This document shows positions 1 to 7,730 of a DNA stretch of 64,000 bases, piece after piece. Source of the DNA: Pseudomonas sp. HOU2 (lineage in GTDB: Bacteria; Pseudomonadota; Gammaproteobacteria; Pseudomonadales; Pseudomonadaceae); contig NZ_CP160398.1 in NCBI RefSeq assembly GCF_040729435.1, positions 124,001 through 188,000 of the forward strand, given 5' to 3'. The notes beneath the pieces were generated by a model. The model saw only the letters and a program-made list of their open reading frames with translations, did not search any database and was not told where the DNA came from. The number at the start of each line of letters is the position of its first letter. Position 1 is the first letter of the stretch. Both the position numbers and the translations under genes were made by a program.

Positions 1-77
1 CAGTGGTAACAACCCCTTTTGAAATTGGCAGGTTCGTCCACTTTGCAGATGCTTACTGACGGCCAGCCTACTGCTAT

Positions 78-680
78 TTACTGATGCATCTCCGTCACGG
101 ACATGGTGAACACCAACTTGGATCTGCCGGCATTGGAATAGGAGTGAGGTACATTGGTTTTGGCCACTGCCGAACTCCCCGCAGGTATGACCAGCTCTGT
201 TTCCCCTACCACGCATTTCAGCGTGCCTCTCTCCACATGAAACAGCTCAAGCGTGCCCTGAGGATGCCCCTGTGAAGCGAAAGATTCGCCTGGGTGCATT
301 TCCCAACGCCACAGCTCGATCATATTAGGACCGGACGTTCCCGCCAGAAGCCGCGCCGTTCCTCCCAGGTCCCCGGTCCAGAGCGTGGGGATGTCTTGAC
401 TGTCGATGATATGGGCGGATGGGGCTTCGGTCACATTGACGATGTCTGCAACGGACAGGCCAAGCGCGGCGGCGATTTTGCAAAGGATGCCGATACTGGG
501 GTTCGCCGTACATTTCTCTATTTCGACGACCATTCCTTTGCTCACCCCTGAGCGGCGAGAAAGCTCATCCAACGTGATCTTCTGTACTTTGCGCGCCTGT
601 TTGAGCGTGCGCGCAACGGCCAGGCTGACGGCTTGAGCGTCAGCACCAGGGGTAGTCGACAGGCTGGTATTCGTGGTCAT
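78..680 (-). CDS. XRE-family regulator with C-terminal cupin
   Basis: The 200-residue protein has an N-terminal helix-turn-helix of the XRE/Cro type (about residues 30-85, core 'LDELSRRSGVSKGMVVEIEK') and a C-terminal cupin barrel (about 115-195, with 'HPGESF' and 'VPAGSSAVAKTNVPHSY'). Proteins with this layout are one-component regulators in which the cupin senses a small ligand, often controlling amino-acid or amine catabolism. The gene is divergent from the B3/4-domain gene. An AT-rich motif in the gap (ATATTGACTTTATTGGTC) recurs at 3110-3127, before the next divergent pair, so both may be its targets. The ligand cannot be read from the sequence. From context I infer canavanine, homoserine or a derivative. 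The ATG at 680 gives the full HTH; its ribosome binding site is weak. Confidence 0.85.
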   Translation of the reverse strand: MTTNTSLSTTPGADAQAVSLAVARTLKQARKVQKITLDELSRRSGVSKGMVVEIEKCTANPSIGILCKIAAALGLSVADIVNVTEAPSAHIIDSQDIPTLWTGDLGGTARLLAGTSGPNMIELWRWEMHPGESFASQGHPQGTLELFHVERGTLKCVVGETELVIPAGSSAVAKTNVPHSYSNAGRSKLVFTMSVTEMHQ

Positions 681-760
681 TGATGAAGGTCATGAGAAAA
701 AATGTGTGGGGATTCTCGGCCTTTACCAATCGCCCCGTCAATCTGCACACGCGTTATAGT

Positions 761-800
761 AGATGATATTGGTCATTATATTGACTTTATTGGTCGTCGC
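761..800. promoter_or_regulatory. Intergenic promoter/operator between XRE regulator and B3/4 gene
   Basis: The gap carries GTCA-N6-TGAC and TGAC-N7-GTC half-site arrangements within 771-795 and a TTGACT hexamer that could be a -35 box. The 18 bases at 778-795 match 16 of 18 at 3110-3127. I infer an operator for the XRE regulator, overlapping the promoter. Confidence 0.4.
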
Positions 801-841
801 TGACTAGCATGAAATGACATTTGGATTTCTGGAGGTTTTTG

Positions 842-1537
842 ATGCTGTCCGTACTGCCGTTGATCGATCAAGCCGTTTCAGAATTGGCTCCGGAGTTCAG
901 GGCCCTGAGCATTGTGGTGGACGCTGCGTCACTGACCCATCCTGAGGTTGCTCAGGCAGCCCTGGACCGTGCTTGCAAGGCTGTGCAGGAAGGTGGGCCA
1001 AGCTGGGGAGAAGCTCACCTGGCCGCATGGGCGGAGACATTCCGAAAGTTCGGCGCCAAGCCGCAGCGTACGCCCTGTTCAGCTGAGGCGCTGCGTAAAC
1101 GGGTTTTACGTGACGGAAGCTTGCCTAGCCTGGATCCCATCGTCGATCTCTACAACGCAATCAGTATTGAGTACGCCATCCCGGTTGGCGGGGAAAACAT
1201 TGAAGCCTATGTGGGTTCCCCTCGGCTCGTAGTCGCTGATGGCACTGAGCTTTTTGACACGATGAAAGAAGGTGCTCCTGCTTTCGAATATCCAGACCCC
1301 GGCGAGGTTGTATGGCGCGATGACAAAGGCGTGACCTGTCGTCGCTGGAATTGGCGGCAAGGTGTCAGGACCCGTCTCGGTGCTGACGCGAAGAGCATGT
1401 GGTTCATTCTGGAGAGTTTGCCGGCGATGCCGCTTGAAGCCTTGACGGAAGCGGGGGACAAACTCATCGAAGGGTTGCAGCAAATGATGCCAGGCGTCCA
1501 GATCGAAAGCTCACTGATTGGTCCTGGAGCCAAATAG
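842..1537 (+). CDS. ctdA: Stand-alone B3/4-domain protein, likely trans-editing deacylase for canavanyl-tRNA(Arg)
   Basis: The 231-residue protein is a free B3/4 domain, the fold that edits mischarged tRNA inside phenylalanyl-tRNA synthetase beta. Recognisable parts include 'PSLDPIVDLYNAISIEYAIPVGGENIE' in pieces (LYNAISIEYAIPVGG) and the later 'CRRWNWRQGVRTRL'. There is no synthetase or tRNA-binding partner domain. In Pseudomonas canavaninivorans a stand-alone B3/4 protein (CtdA) is known to remove canavanine from tRNA(Arg). The arginine-type transporter, gamma-lyase and guanidinium exporter nearby make the same role likely here. I chose the ATG at 842 because GGAGG at 831-835 sits seven bases before it; an in-frame upstream codon at 821 lacks a ribosome binding site. 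The DapA-like gene follows after 29 bases, probably in one operon. The domain call is strong. The tRNA substrate is inferred from context. Confidence 0.75.
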   Translation: MLSVLPLIDQAVSELAPEFRALSIVVDAASLTHPEVAQAALDRACKAVQEGGPSWGEAHLAAWAETFRKFGAKPQRTPCSAEALRKRVLRDGSLPSLDPIVDLYNAISIEYAIPVGGENIEAYVGSPRLVVADGTELFDTMKEGAPAFEYPDPGEVVWRDDKGVTCRRWNWRQGVRTRLGADAKSMWFILESLPAMPLEALTEAGDKLIEGLQQMMPGVQIESSLIGPGAK

Positions 1538-1566
1538 TCCATAGACCACTGCAAGGAGTGATGACG

Positions 1567-2460
1567 ATGTTTAACGGTCTTAGTGCATTTCCTCTGACCC
1601 CTATGGATGAGCAGGGTGTGGACGAAAATGCTTTTACTTGTCTTGTGCAGCAATTGGTGGCAGCTAAAGTAGATTCCATTGGGGCTCTAGGATCCACCGG
1701 AAGCTATGCGTATCTTTCTCGAGCCGAACGTTCTCGAGTTGCTCAGTTGGCAGTAGAGGCCGCGGAGGACGTGCCTGTGATGGTGAGCATCGGCGCGCTG
1801 CGTACACGCGACGTTTTGCTGCTGGCTGAGGATGCGCAAGCCGTAGGGGTCAAAGCCTTGCTGCTGCCACCCGTGTCATATCAAAAACTGACTCAGGACG
1901 ATGTGTTCTCGATGTACGAAATGGTTTCGGCCAACGTCTCAACCCCGCTATGTGTCTATGACAATCCTGGTACCACTCATTTCGAATTTACCGATGAGTT
2001 ACACGGGCGTATTGCAGAGCTACCCAATGTCAGCTCAATCAAAATCCCTGGCGTCCCCGAGGCGCCGCATCTGGCCAGGGAGCGCGTGGAGCGCCTGCGG
2101 AAATTGATTCCGAGTCACGTGACTATTGGAATAAGCGGCGATGCGTTTGCCGCTGTTGGAATGAATGCCGGTTGCGATGCCTGGTATTCGGTCATGGGCG
2201 GTTTGTTCCCCAATACGGCGCTCGCCATCACACGAGCAGCATTGTCAGGTGACACCTTTGAGGCTATGCGCCTCTCCGAATCCTTGAAGCCGCTTTGGGC
2301 ATTGTTCAGCCAATTTGGCGGTAGCTTTCGCGTGATAGCCACTGCAGCGGAGCTACGCGGTATTACTCACTCTCCGAGCGTGCCTTTGCCGCTTAGAACC
2401 ATCGAAGGGGAAGGACGCAAGCAAATTGCAGCGGTGATAGACGCGCTCGAATTGAGCTGA
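1567..2460 (+). CDS. DapA/NanA-family Schiff-base aldolase or lyase
   Basis: The 297-residue TIM-barrel protein belongs to the dihydrodipicolinate synthase/N-acetylneuraminate lyase family. The Schiff-base lysine is K159 in 'SSIKIPG' and the general tyrosine is Y131 in 'YDNPGTT'. The usual GTTGE phosphate-like loop reads 'GSTGS' (residues 42-46), so it is probably not the housekeeping DapA. Family members condense or cleave pyruvate or other 2-oxo acids. In this island it could use aspartate semialdehyde, a relative of the homoserine pathway product, but the sequence does not fix the substrate. The start at 1567 is preferred because AAGGAG at 1553-1558 lies eight bases upstream. It is in the same direction as, and close behind, the B3/4 gene. 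Confidence 0.75.
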   Translation: MFNGLSAFPLTPMDEQGVDENAFTCLVQQLVAAKVDSIGALGSTGSYAYLSRAERSRVAQLAVEAAEDVPVMVSIGALRTRDVLLLAEDAQAVGVKALLLPPVSYQKLTQDDVFSMYEMVSANVSTPLCVYDNPGTTHFEFTDELHGRIAELPNVSSIKIPGVPEAPHLARERVERLRKLIPSHVTIGISGDAFAAVGMNAGCDAWYSVMGGLFPNTALAITRAALSGDTFEAMRLSESLKPLWALFSQFGGSFRVIATAAELRGITHSPSVPLPLRTIEGEGRKQIAAVIDALELS

Positions 2461-2515
2461 GCACTTCGGTGAACACTCTGCCTCATCACGGTTGAGGAGG
2501 CAGAAATCCAACTGC

Positions 2516-2998
2516 CTACAGTTTCAAAAACGTTGTGAAATGATCTTGGTGTCCCTCCAGGATTTCACTGGGTAGGATCGTGCCAACACTTCCTCGATGC
2601 TGCAGGCCATGAGAAAGCACATGAGCAAGGATTTGCTCCTTGGTCATATTGCCCGGTTTGCCATCCTTGAATATAAATGCCACCGGTTCAGACAGCTCTT
2701 TTGCAGTGACTGATTTTGTGTAGTCAACAAACCATTGATTTGCCTTTGTGAAAGCTTCTTCCAGCTGACAAATGTCTTGCTGCTGCTCAGTGACGACATC
2801 GTCAAATTCCTCCGGTTTTCCCTGCAGTCTGGCGATGAACAGTTGGTCCACGATATTGATGTGCCTGAGCCAATAACAGGCCTTCTCCATTTCCACAGGG
2901 AAGGACTGCGCAATGGGCGCTTTCAAACACCTGAATAACACATCCTCCGACCATGCCTTGTACTGATAAAGCGAGTGCAGAAGGTTTTTGGCACACAT
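2516..2998 (-). CDS. DinB-fold (four-helix bundle) protein
   Basis: The 160-residue protein shows the DinB/DfsB pattern: an early 'LYQYKAWSEDVLFRCL' helix, a 'YWLRHINIVDQLFIARLQG' helix with a metal-ligand-type histidine, and a late 'HVLSHGLQHRGSVGTIL' helix with further histidines. Many DinB-fold proteins are metal-dependent thiol transferases or hydrolases, while others are uncharacterised. The start is the ATG at 2998, preceded on the minus strand by GGGAGAA; longer upstream codons lack this. The gene points away from the threonine-synthase-like gene. Its upstream region carries the sequence shared with the XRE-regulator intergenic gap. A role in handling the reactive hydroxyguanidine product is only speculation. 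Confidence 0.7.
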   Translation of the reverse strand: MCAKNLLHSLYQYKAWSEDVLFRCLKAPIAQSFPVEMEKACYWLRHINIVDQLFIARLQGKPEEFDDVVTEQQQDICQLEEAFTKANQWFVDYTKSVTAKELSEPVAFIFKDGKPGNMTKEQILAHVLSHGLQHRGSVGTILPSEILEGHQDHFTTFLKL

Positions 2999-3100
2999 GA
3001 TGTTCTCCCATTTTTTAAGCATTTTCGGCGCTGGTACAGCCCAGGAACTGGGATAAAGGGGGTTTCGTGTAACGGAACGGAATGCCGTTGGTGAGATATG

Positions 3101-3130
3101 ATAGTCGATATATTGACTTTTATGGTCATT
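3101..3130. promoter_or_regulatory. Second copy of the putative XRE-regulator operator
   Basis: ATATTGACTTTTATGGTC at 3110-3127 matches 778-795 at 16 of 18 positions and contains TGAC-N6-GTCA (3115-3128). It lies in the gap between the divergent DinB-fold and threonine-synthase-like genes. I infer shared regulation with the first divergent pair. Confidence 0.4.
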
Positions 3131-3235
3131 AACGTGAAGCTGGGTCAACGGCGATTAACGCCACCGCATTGAATTCCGCCGAAGCCCCAGCTTGCAGGTG
3201 GCCCGCTCGGAAATGGCTTGAGGGTGTCTTGGATC

Positions 3236-4639
3236 ATGAAGTACGTCAGCACACGGACCCCTGGTAGAACATACGAATTCAGCGAGGTGCTGATGGGGTC
3301 GTACGCGCCTGACGGTGGCTTGTACGTGCCGCGCAAGGTTCCCCGCTTTAAAAAGGAGGAGCTCTCAAAGCTCGAATGGTTGCCCTTCCATGAATTGGCT
3401 CGCTACGTAATCGAGCCCTTTCTGGGGGGATGTATCGAGCAGGATCTGTTGTCTCGGATGCTTGAGGAGATTTTTGATTGTTTTAAAAGCAACGCAGTGA
3501 CACCGCTGTACCAGACCGCAAGTAACGAGTGGATACTCGAATTGTTTCATGGGCCGTCAGGCGTCTACCAAGACGTTGGCCTTCAGTTGATGTCTCGCTT
3601 TATCGATCATGATTTACTCAGGTCTGGTAAGAAGGCGCTGATTATAGGTTGTACAGGTGGAGATACTGGCACCGCAGCAATAAAAGCATTTTCGGGAATG
3701 AAGGGCGTTACGTTGTTGGTATTGCATCCTTCCATGGGGTTAACGGCGGAGGATCGCATACGCTTACTGAGTACGCACGAAGATAATGTTGTGAATGTTG
3801 CGGTCGACGGAGACTATTCTGATTGTCATCGTTTGTGTGAGCAGTTCCTGAAACAAAGTAATAATGCACGGCAGCATCTTATTTCGTTCAACTCAGTGCA
3901 CTGGGTTCGCGTACTTGCGCACCTCTCCTTCTATTTCTATTCTGCTCTTCAGCTCGGTGCGCCTAAAAGAGAGATTGCTTTCAGTGTCCCGACTGGAAAT
4001 TTTGGCGCCCTATACGCTGGTTATATTGCCAAGCAAATGGGGCTGCCGATTCGACAGCTTATCGTTGCCACGAATGCTAACGCCGGACTGCATAACTTTC
4101 TCCAATCAAATCTGTACAGTCGAAATGAAATTCGTGCTACAAAAATTCCCACTATGAATGTTTCATTGGCCTCTAATTTTGAGCGCCTACAGTGGAGCAT
4201 TTTAAATCGATGCGGAGAAAAAGTAGCTCGTAATATGCAGTTGCTAGAAGGCGAGGGAACTATTCAGTTAGCGCAGGATGAATGGTTGGAGGCACGCAAA
4301 CTGTTTGACTCACTGGCTGTGGACGATGCAGACGCATTCAGTTGTATTCATGAGGTCTTTGCAGAGAGTGGATATCTGGTCAGTCCCAATACCGCCATCG
4401 GCTTGCGCGCTGCACGTGTAAGCAGACGCAGCTTGATGATCCCCATGATTTGCCTGGCAACCACACATCCGTCGAAAGTTGGCACTGCAACCCAAAAGTC
4501 AGAGATTGGTGGCCACCTAAATACAATTGGTGTTCCTGTAATTGCTGAACAAAACTGTACTTCAATTCCCAACGACGTCAGGTCGCTGATCTCACTGGTC
4601 AGGGCATTATCAAAAGACACGGAGTCTCACTCGTTATAA
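3236..4639 (+). CDS. Threonine synthase homologue lacking the PLP lysine (ThrC-like pseudoenzyme)
   Basis: The 467-residue protein aligns along its length with pseudomonad threonine synthase. It starts 'MKYVSTR', keeps 'APDGGLYVP', 'SVPTGNFGALYAGY', 'LIVATNANAGLHNF', 'ASNFERL' and 'EARKLFDSLAVDD', and has the normal length. In ThrC the PLP lysine lies in 'FHGPTLAFKDFALQLL'. Here the segment reads 'FHGPSGVYQDVGLQLM', with a CAA codon (3569-3571, Q112) replacing lysine. 'ATSGDTGS' has become 'CTGGDTGT'. Without the lysine it cannot form the internal aldimine, so ordinary threonine synthesis is unlikely. It may bind a homoserine-like ligand, regulate, or catalyse something else. The ATG at 3236 matches the family N-terminus. 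Visible GC is lower than in the surrounding genes. An Lrp-type regulator follows after 14 bases. Confidence 0.8.
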   Translation: MKYVSTRTPGRTYEFSEVLMGSYAPDGGLYVPRKVPRFKKEELSKLEWLPFHELARYVIEPFLGGCIEQDLLSRMLEEIFDCFKSNAVTPLYQTASNEWILELFHGPSGVYQDVGLQLMSRFIDHDLLRSGKKALIIGCTGGDTGTAAIKAFSGMKGVTLLVLHPSMGLTAEDRIRLLSTHEDNVVNVAVDGDYSDCHRLCEQFLKQSNNARQHLISFNSVHWVRVLAHLSFYFYSALQLGAPKREIAFSVPTGNFGALYAGYIAKQMGLPIRQLIVATNANAGLHNFLQSNLYSRNEIRATKIPTMNVSLASNFERLQWSILNRCGEKVARNMQLLEGEGTIQLAQDEWLEARKLFDSLAVDDADAFSCIHEVFAESGYLVSPNTAIGLRAARVSRRSLMIPMICLATTHPSKVGTATQKSEIGGHLNTIGVPVIAEQNCTSIPNDVRSLISLVRALSKDTESHSL

Positions 4640-4653
4640 GTCCGGAGCCAGAG

Positions 4654-5091
4654 ATGAAACGTGTTTTAGATAAAGTTGATGAAAAAATTTTGGAGGAGCT
4701 AACTCGCAATGCACGGTTGGCCCACAACGATATTGCCCTAAAAGTCAATTTGTCCAGGAACGCAGTCAGGCTGCGGATTGAGCGATTGGAGCGCGATGGG
4801 TATGTCCGAGGCTACACAATTATTAAAGGTATGCCTTCAGCTGATGCAGGACCCATTAATGCATTAATCTTCGTTTATCGTAAGGATCGTATGCGAGATT
4901 CAGAAGTTGTTCGCTCCGTTGGTGCAATGCCTGAAGTTATTTCCTGCAATGTGATGAGTGGCGACCTCGATATTGTACTGACGGTTCAGGCGATGAATGC
5001 AGATCGTATCCACAGGGTATGGAGTGAGATCTCGACGCTGCCGGGAGTCCTGAATACCGTGACATCTTTTGTGCTATCCAGCACAAAGTAG
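4654..5091 (+). CDS. AsnC/Lrp-family transcriptional regulator (first copy)
   Basis: The 145-residue protein has the standard AsnC/Lrp build: an N-terminal winged HTH ('LDKVDEKILEELTRNARLAH' start, recognition helix near 'NLSRNAVRLRIERLERDGYV') and a C-terminal RAM/AsnC ligand domain with a 'SGDLDIVLTVQA' strand. Lrp-type proteins sense amino acids and commonly control adjacent uptake or catabolism genes. It sits between the ThrC-like gene and homoserine dehydrogenase. The palindrome CGAGCATTTTGCTCG begins 17 bases after its stop. That palindrome recurs before the ABC transporter operon and is a likely target of this regulator or of its paralogue at 12661. Confidence 0.9.
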   Translation: MKRVLDKVDEKILEELTRNARLAHNDIALKVNLSRNAVRLRIERLERDGYVRGYTIIKGMPSADAGPINALIFVYRKDRMRDSEVVRSVGAMPEVISCNVMSGDLDIVLTVQAMNADRIHRVWSEISTLPGVLNTVTSFVLSSTK

Positions 5092-5108
5092 CAAGTTGTG
5101 CCGTTGTG

Positions 5109-5155
5109 CGAGCATTTTGCTCGTAACAACGTTCTGTTTGCCATATTCGTAAAGT
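5109..5155 (+). promoter_or_regulatory. 47-bp duplicated regulatory element, copy 1
   Basis: The block begins with the inverted repeat CGAGCA-TTT-TGCTCG (5109-5123), then AACGTTC and TTGCCATATTCGTAAAGT. It matches 9395-9441 at 42 of 47 positions with no gaps. This copy lies directly before homoserine dehydrogenase. The perfect palindrome suggests a dimeric regulator operator, and the conserved downstream part suggests promoter elements. Confidence 0.7.
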
Positions 5156-5208
5156 TAAATTGGCGGATTACTATCTCAGCACCACAACATAACAATGAGA
5201 ACCCTGTC

Positions 5209-6258
5209 GTGACTGAATACAAAATTGCGTTGCTTGGTTTTGGTGGTGTTAACCGCGCACTGACTCAGCTTATTGCCGATAAGAATTCGCGCTGGGCCTA
5301 TGAGTTAGGTTTCACGTTGAAGATTGTCGGTGTCAGTGACCTTTACCTCGGTTCGATCATTAACAAAGACGGCCTGGACGCTCGTGAATTGGCAGCAGTG
5401 CCTGCTGCTAAAGGCAGTTTCAGAACCCTGGCCGGCGGGACTGCTGAGCCGGCAAACGAAACCGTTATCCGCTTCTCTGGCGCCGATATTGTCGCTGAGG
5501 CAACGTTCACCAATCCTGTGGATGGTGAACCGGCTACGACCTTCTGTCGCTGGGCGTTGGAGAAGGGCGTCAGTGTCGTGACCACCAACAAAGGGCCCGT
5601 GGCGCTGCATGCGCAAAGCTTGAAGACGCTGGCCGATAGCGCCGGTGCCTGCTTTGAATTTGAAGGTTCTGTCATGAGCGGAACCCCGGTTATCCGTTTG
5701 GCCAAGGAGTTACTGGCAGGCTCGGAAATCACCGGCTTCAAAGGGATCCTCAACGGCACGTCAAACTTTGTCCTCTCCAGTATGGAGACGGGGTTGGACT
5801 TCTCGAGTGCTGTCGCAAAAGCCCAGGAGTTGGGTTATGCCGAAGCCGATCCAACAGCGGATGTAGAAGGGCACGATGTGCGCTTGAAGGTCGTCATCCT
5901 CGCCAATGAACTACTGGGCGCAAAACTCAAACCAAGCGATGTCTTGTGCAAAGGGATCTCTGAAATCACGGCCAAGGATATCGCCGAGGCAACGAAAGTG
6001 AATGCCCGTTGGAAGCTGATTGGCAGTGCAGAGAAACGGAGCGATGGCTCGATTTCGGCCTCGGTGAGTCCACAGCTATTGCCATCGAGCGACGCACTCT
6101 CAGCAGTGAGCGGAGCCACCAACGCAATCACGTTCAGTACCGCCATTCTCGGTCCCGTCACCGTAGTGGGGGCAGGGGCAGGTCGTTTTGAAACCGCCTT
6201 CGCATTGCTCGCCGATATCGTGAGCATTCACAACCACAAAACCACTTCAGGTAAGTAA
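5209..6258 (+). CDS. Homoserine dehydrogenase (catabolic, no ACT domain)
   Basis: The 349-residue protein has an N-terminal Rossmann fold ('[13 protein letters not shown]') and the homoserine dehydrogenase catalytic region ('[16 protein letters not shown]', '[19 protein letters not shown]'). It interconverts homoserine and L-aspartate 4-semialdehyde. It has neither the aspartokinase domain nor the C-terminal ACT feedback domain of biosynthetic enzymes, which fits an unregulated catabolic role. The start is GTG at 5209, giving '[13 protein letters not shown]'; upstream in-frame codons would translate through the conserved regulatory element. The aldehyde dehydrogenase starts two bases after the stop, so the pair is almost certainly co-translated. 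Together they would turn the homoserine released by the gamma-lyase into aspartate. Confidence 0.88.
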   Translation: MTEYKIALLGFGGVNRALTQLIADKNSRWAYELGFTLKIVGVSDLYLGSIINKDGLDARELAAVPAAKGSFRTLAGGTAEPANETVIRFSGADIVAEATFTNPVDGEPATTFCRWALEKGVSVVTTNKGPVALHAQSLKTLADSAGACFEFEGSVMSGTPVIRLAKELLAGSEITGFKGILNGTSNFVLSSMETGLDFSSAVAKAQELGYAEADPTADVEGHDVRLKVVILANELLGAKLKPSDVLCKGISEITAKDIAEATKVNARWKLIGSAEKRSDGSISASVSPQLLPSSDALSAVSGATNAITFSTAILGPVTVVGAGAGRFETAFALLADIVSIHNHKTTSGK

Positions 6259-6260
6259 TC

Positions 6261-7679
6261 ATGAATAGCTTGAGTCTCTCGCTCGCTGCTGATTATAAGG
6301 CCATTACGGTGCTCAGCCCGTTTGACGGCAGCAAGGTGGGTGAAGTGGCAGACATACCTGCATCATCAGCCACCACAATAGTCGATACCGCTATTTCGGG
6401 TGCTTTGATTGCCAAGGATCTGCCGCGACATCAACGCGCGCGCATATTGGAAAAAGCCGCAGGCTCAGTCGAGCGTGACAAGGACTCCTTTGCCAAACTG
6501 ATCGTCGCGGAGTCGGGAAAAACACTGAAGCAGGCGCGAAAGGAGGTGTTGCGCTGCGTCAACACCTTGAAGTTGTCTGCCGAAGAAGCCAAGCGTAATG
6601 CCGGTGAAGTCATCCCTTTTGATGCCTATGTCGGGTCTGAATCCCGTCAGGGCTGGTTCACCCGTGAAGCGTTGGGCGTAATCGTCGCCATCACGCCTTA
6701 CAACGACCCGCTTAATCTGGTTGCGCATAAATTGGGACCTGCCATTGCGGGGGGAAATGCGGTTGTTCTCAAACCGTCTGAGCTCACACCGCTATCAGCG
6801 ATCAAACTGGTGGAGTGCTTGATCGACGCGGGCCTGCCTCCGGTTGTCGTCACCGTCGCTACAGGCGGCGCCGCGCTGGGCAAGGCTCTGGTGGCCCACC
6901 GTGCGGTGCGCATGGTGTCGTTCACGGGCGGCTTTGTCACCGGTGAGCAGATCGCTCGCACAGCCGGCCTCAAGAAACTGGCGATGGACCTTGGCGGTAA
7001 TGCACCGGTCATCGTGATGGCTGATTGTGATTTGGATGAAACAGTCGATTCATGCGTGTCGGGCGCCTTCTGGGCAGCTGGTCAAAACTGCATCGGTACT
7101 CAGCGGATCCTCATCGAGGCCCCACTCTACGAAGTCTTCAAAACGCGCTTTGTTGAACAGACCCGGCAGTTGATCGTCGGCAACCCTGCTGACGAGCAGA
7201 CGGACGTGGGGCCGATGATTACCGAGGCGTCAGCCAAGGGTACCGAAGAGGTGGTCAATGACGCCATTGCCAAAGGCGCCACCTTGTTGTGTGGCAATAC
7301 GCGTAATGGCTCGCTCTATTCACCGACCGTGCTGGAACGTGTCGACCGCCATTGCAAGTTGTGGTGCGAAGAAGTGTTCAGCCCGGTGGTCATCCTCCAG
7401 AGCGTTGCGTCCTTGGACGAGGCATTGACGCTGGCTAACGAACCTGAATACAGCCTGCATGCCGGGATCTTCACCAGTAATCTGAACGTTGCAATGACAG
7501 CGGCCAAACGACTGGAGGCGGGCGGGGTGATGATCAATGATTCTTCCGATTATCGCTTTGATGCAATGCCTTTCGGCGGTTTCAAGTACGGGAGCATGGG
7601 CCGTGAGGGCGTACGTTTCGCTTACGAAGACATGACGCAGCCCAAGGTCATTTGTATTAACGGTGTGAGTGGAAGCTAA
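6261..7679 (+). CDS. NAD(P)-dependent aldehyde dehydrogenase, probable aspartate-semialdehyde oxidation
   Basis: The 472-residue protein is a full-length aldehyde dehydrogenase. The nucleophilic cysteine is C277 ('GQNCIGTQR'), with '[14 protein letters not shown]', '[15 protein letters not shown]' and '[12 protein letters not shown]' in the cofactor domain. The general-base position, 34 residues before the cysteine as in ALDH2 E268/C302, is aspartate here (D243 in 'MDLGGNAP') rather than glutamate. Following homoserine dehydrogenase by two bases, it most likely oxidises aspartate 4-semialdehyde to aspartate. Other short aldehydes are possible. The PLP gamma-lyase gene follows after 51 bases with its own GAGG-type ribosome binding site. 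Confidence 0.85.
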   Translation: MNSLSLSLAADYKAITVLSPFDGSKVGEVADIPASSATTIVDTAISGALIAKDLPRHQRARILEKAAGSVERDKDSFAKLIVAESGKTLKQARKEVLRCVNTLKLSAEEAKRNAGEVIPFDAYVGSESRQGWFTREALGVIVAITPYNDPLNLVAHKLGPAIAGGNAVVLKPSELTPLSAIKLVECLIDAGLPPVVVTVATGGAALGKALVAHRAVRMVSFTGGFVTGEQIARTAGLKKLAMDLGGNAPVIVMADCDLDETVDSCVSGAFWAAGQNCIGTQRILIEAPLYEVFKTRFVEQTRQLIVGNPADEQTDVGPMITEASAKGTEEVVNDAIAKGATLLCGNTRNGSLYSPTVLERVDRHCKLWCEEVFSPVVILQSVASLDEALTLANEPEYSLHAGIFTSNLNVAMTAAKRLEAGGVMINDSSDYRFDAMPFGGFKYGSMGREGVRFAYEDMTQPKVICINGVSGS

Positions 7680-7730
7680 ACAGCTCGCTCGACTCAAGAA
7701 TGAATCACACAACAATAAAGAGGAATCGAT

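Noticed and set aside
2470..2505. Hairpin CTGCCTC/GAGGCAG after the DapA-like gene as a terminator
   Set aside because: The arms are imperfectly placed and no T-run follows, so I do not call it.
3236..4639. Housekeeping threonine synthase (thrC)
   Set aside because: The PLP lysine is replaced by glutamine and its gene context is an AsnC/catabolic island rather than hom-thrC.
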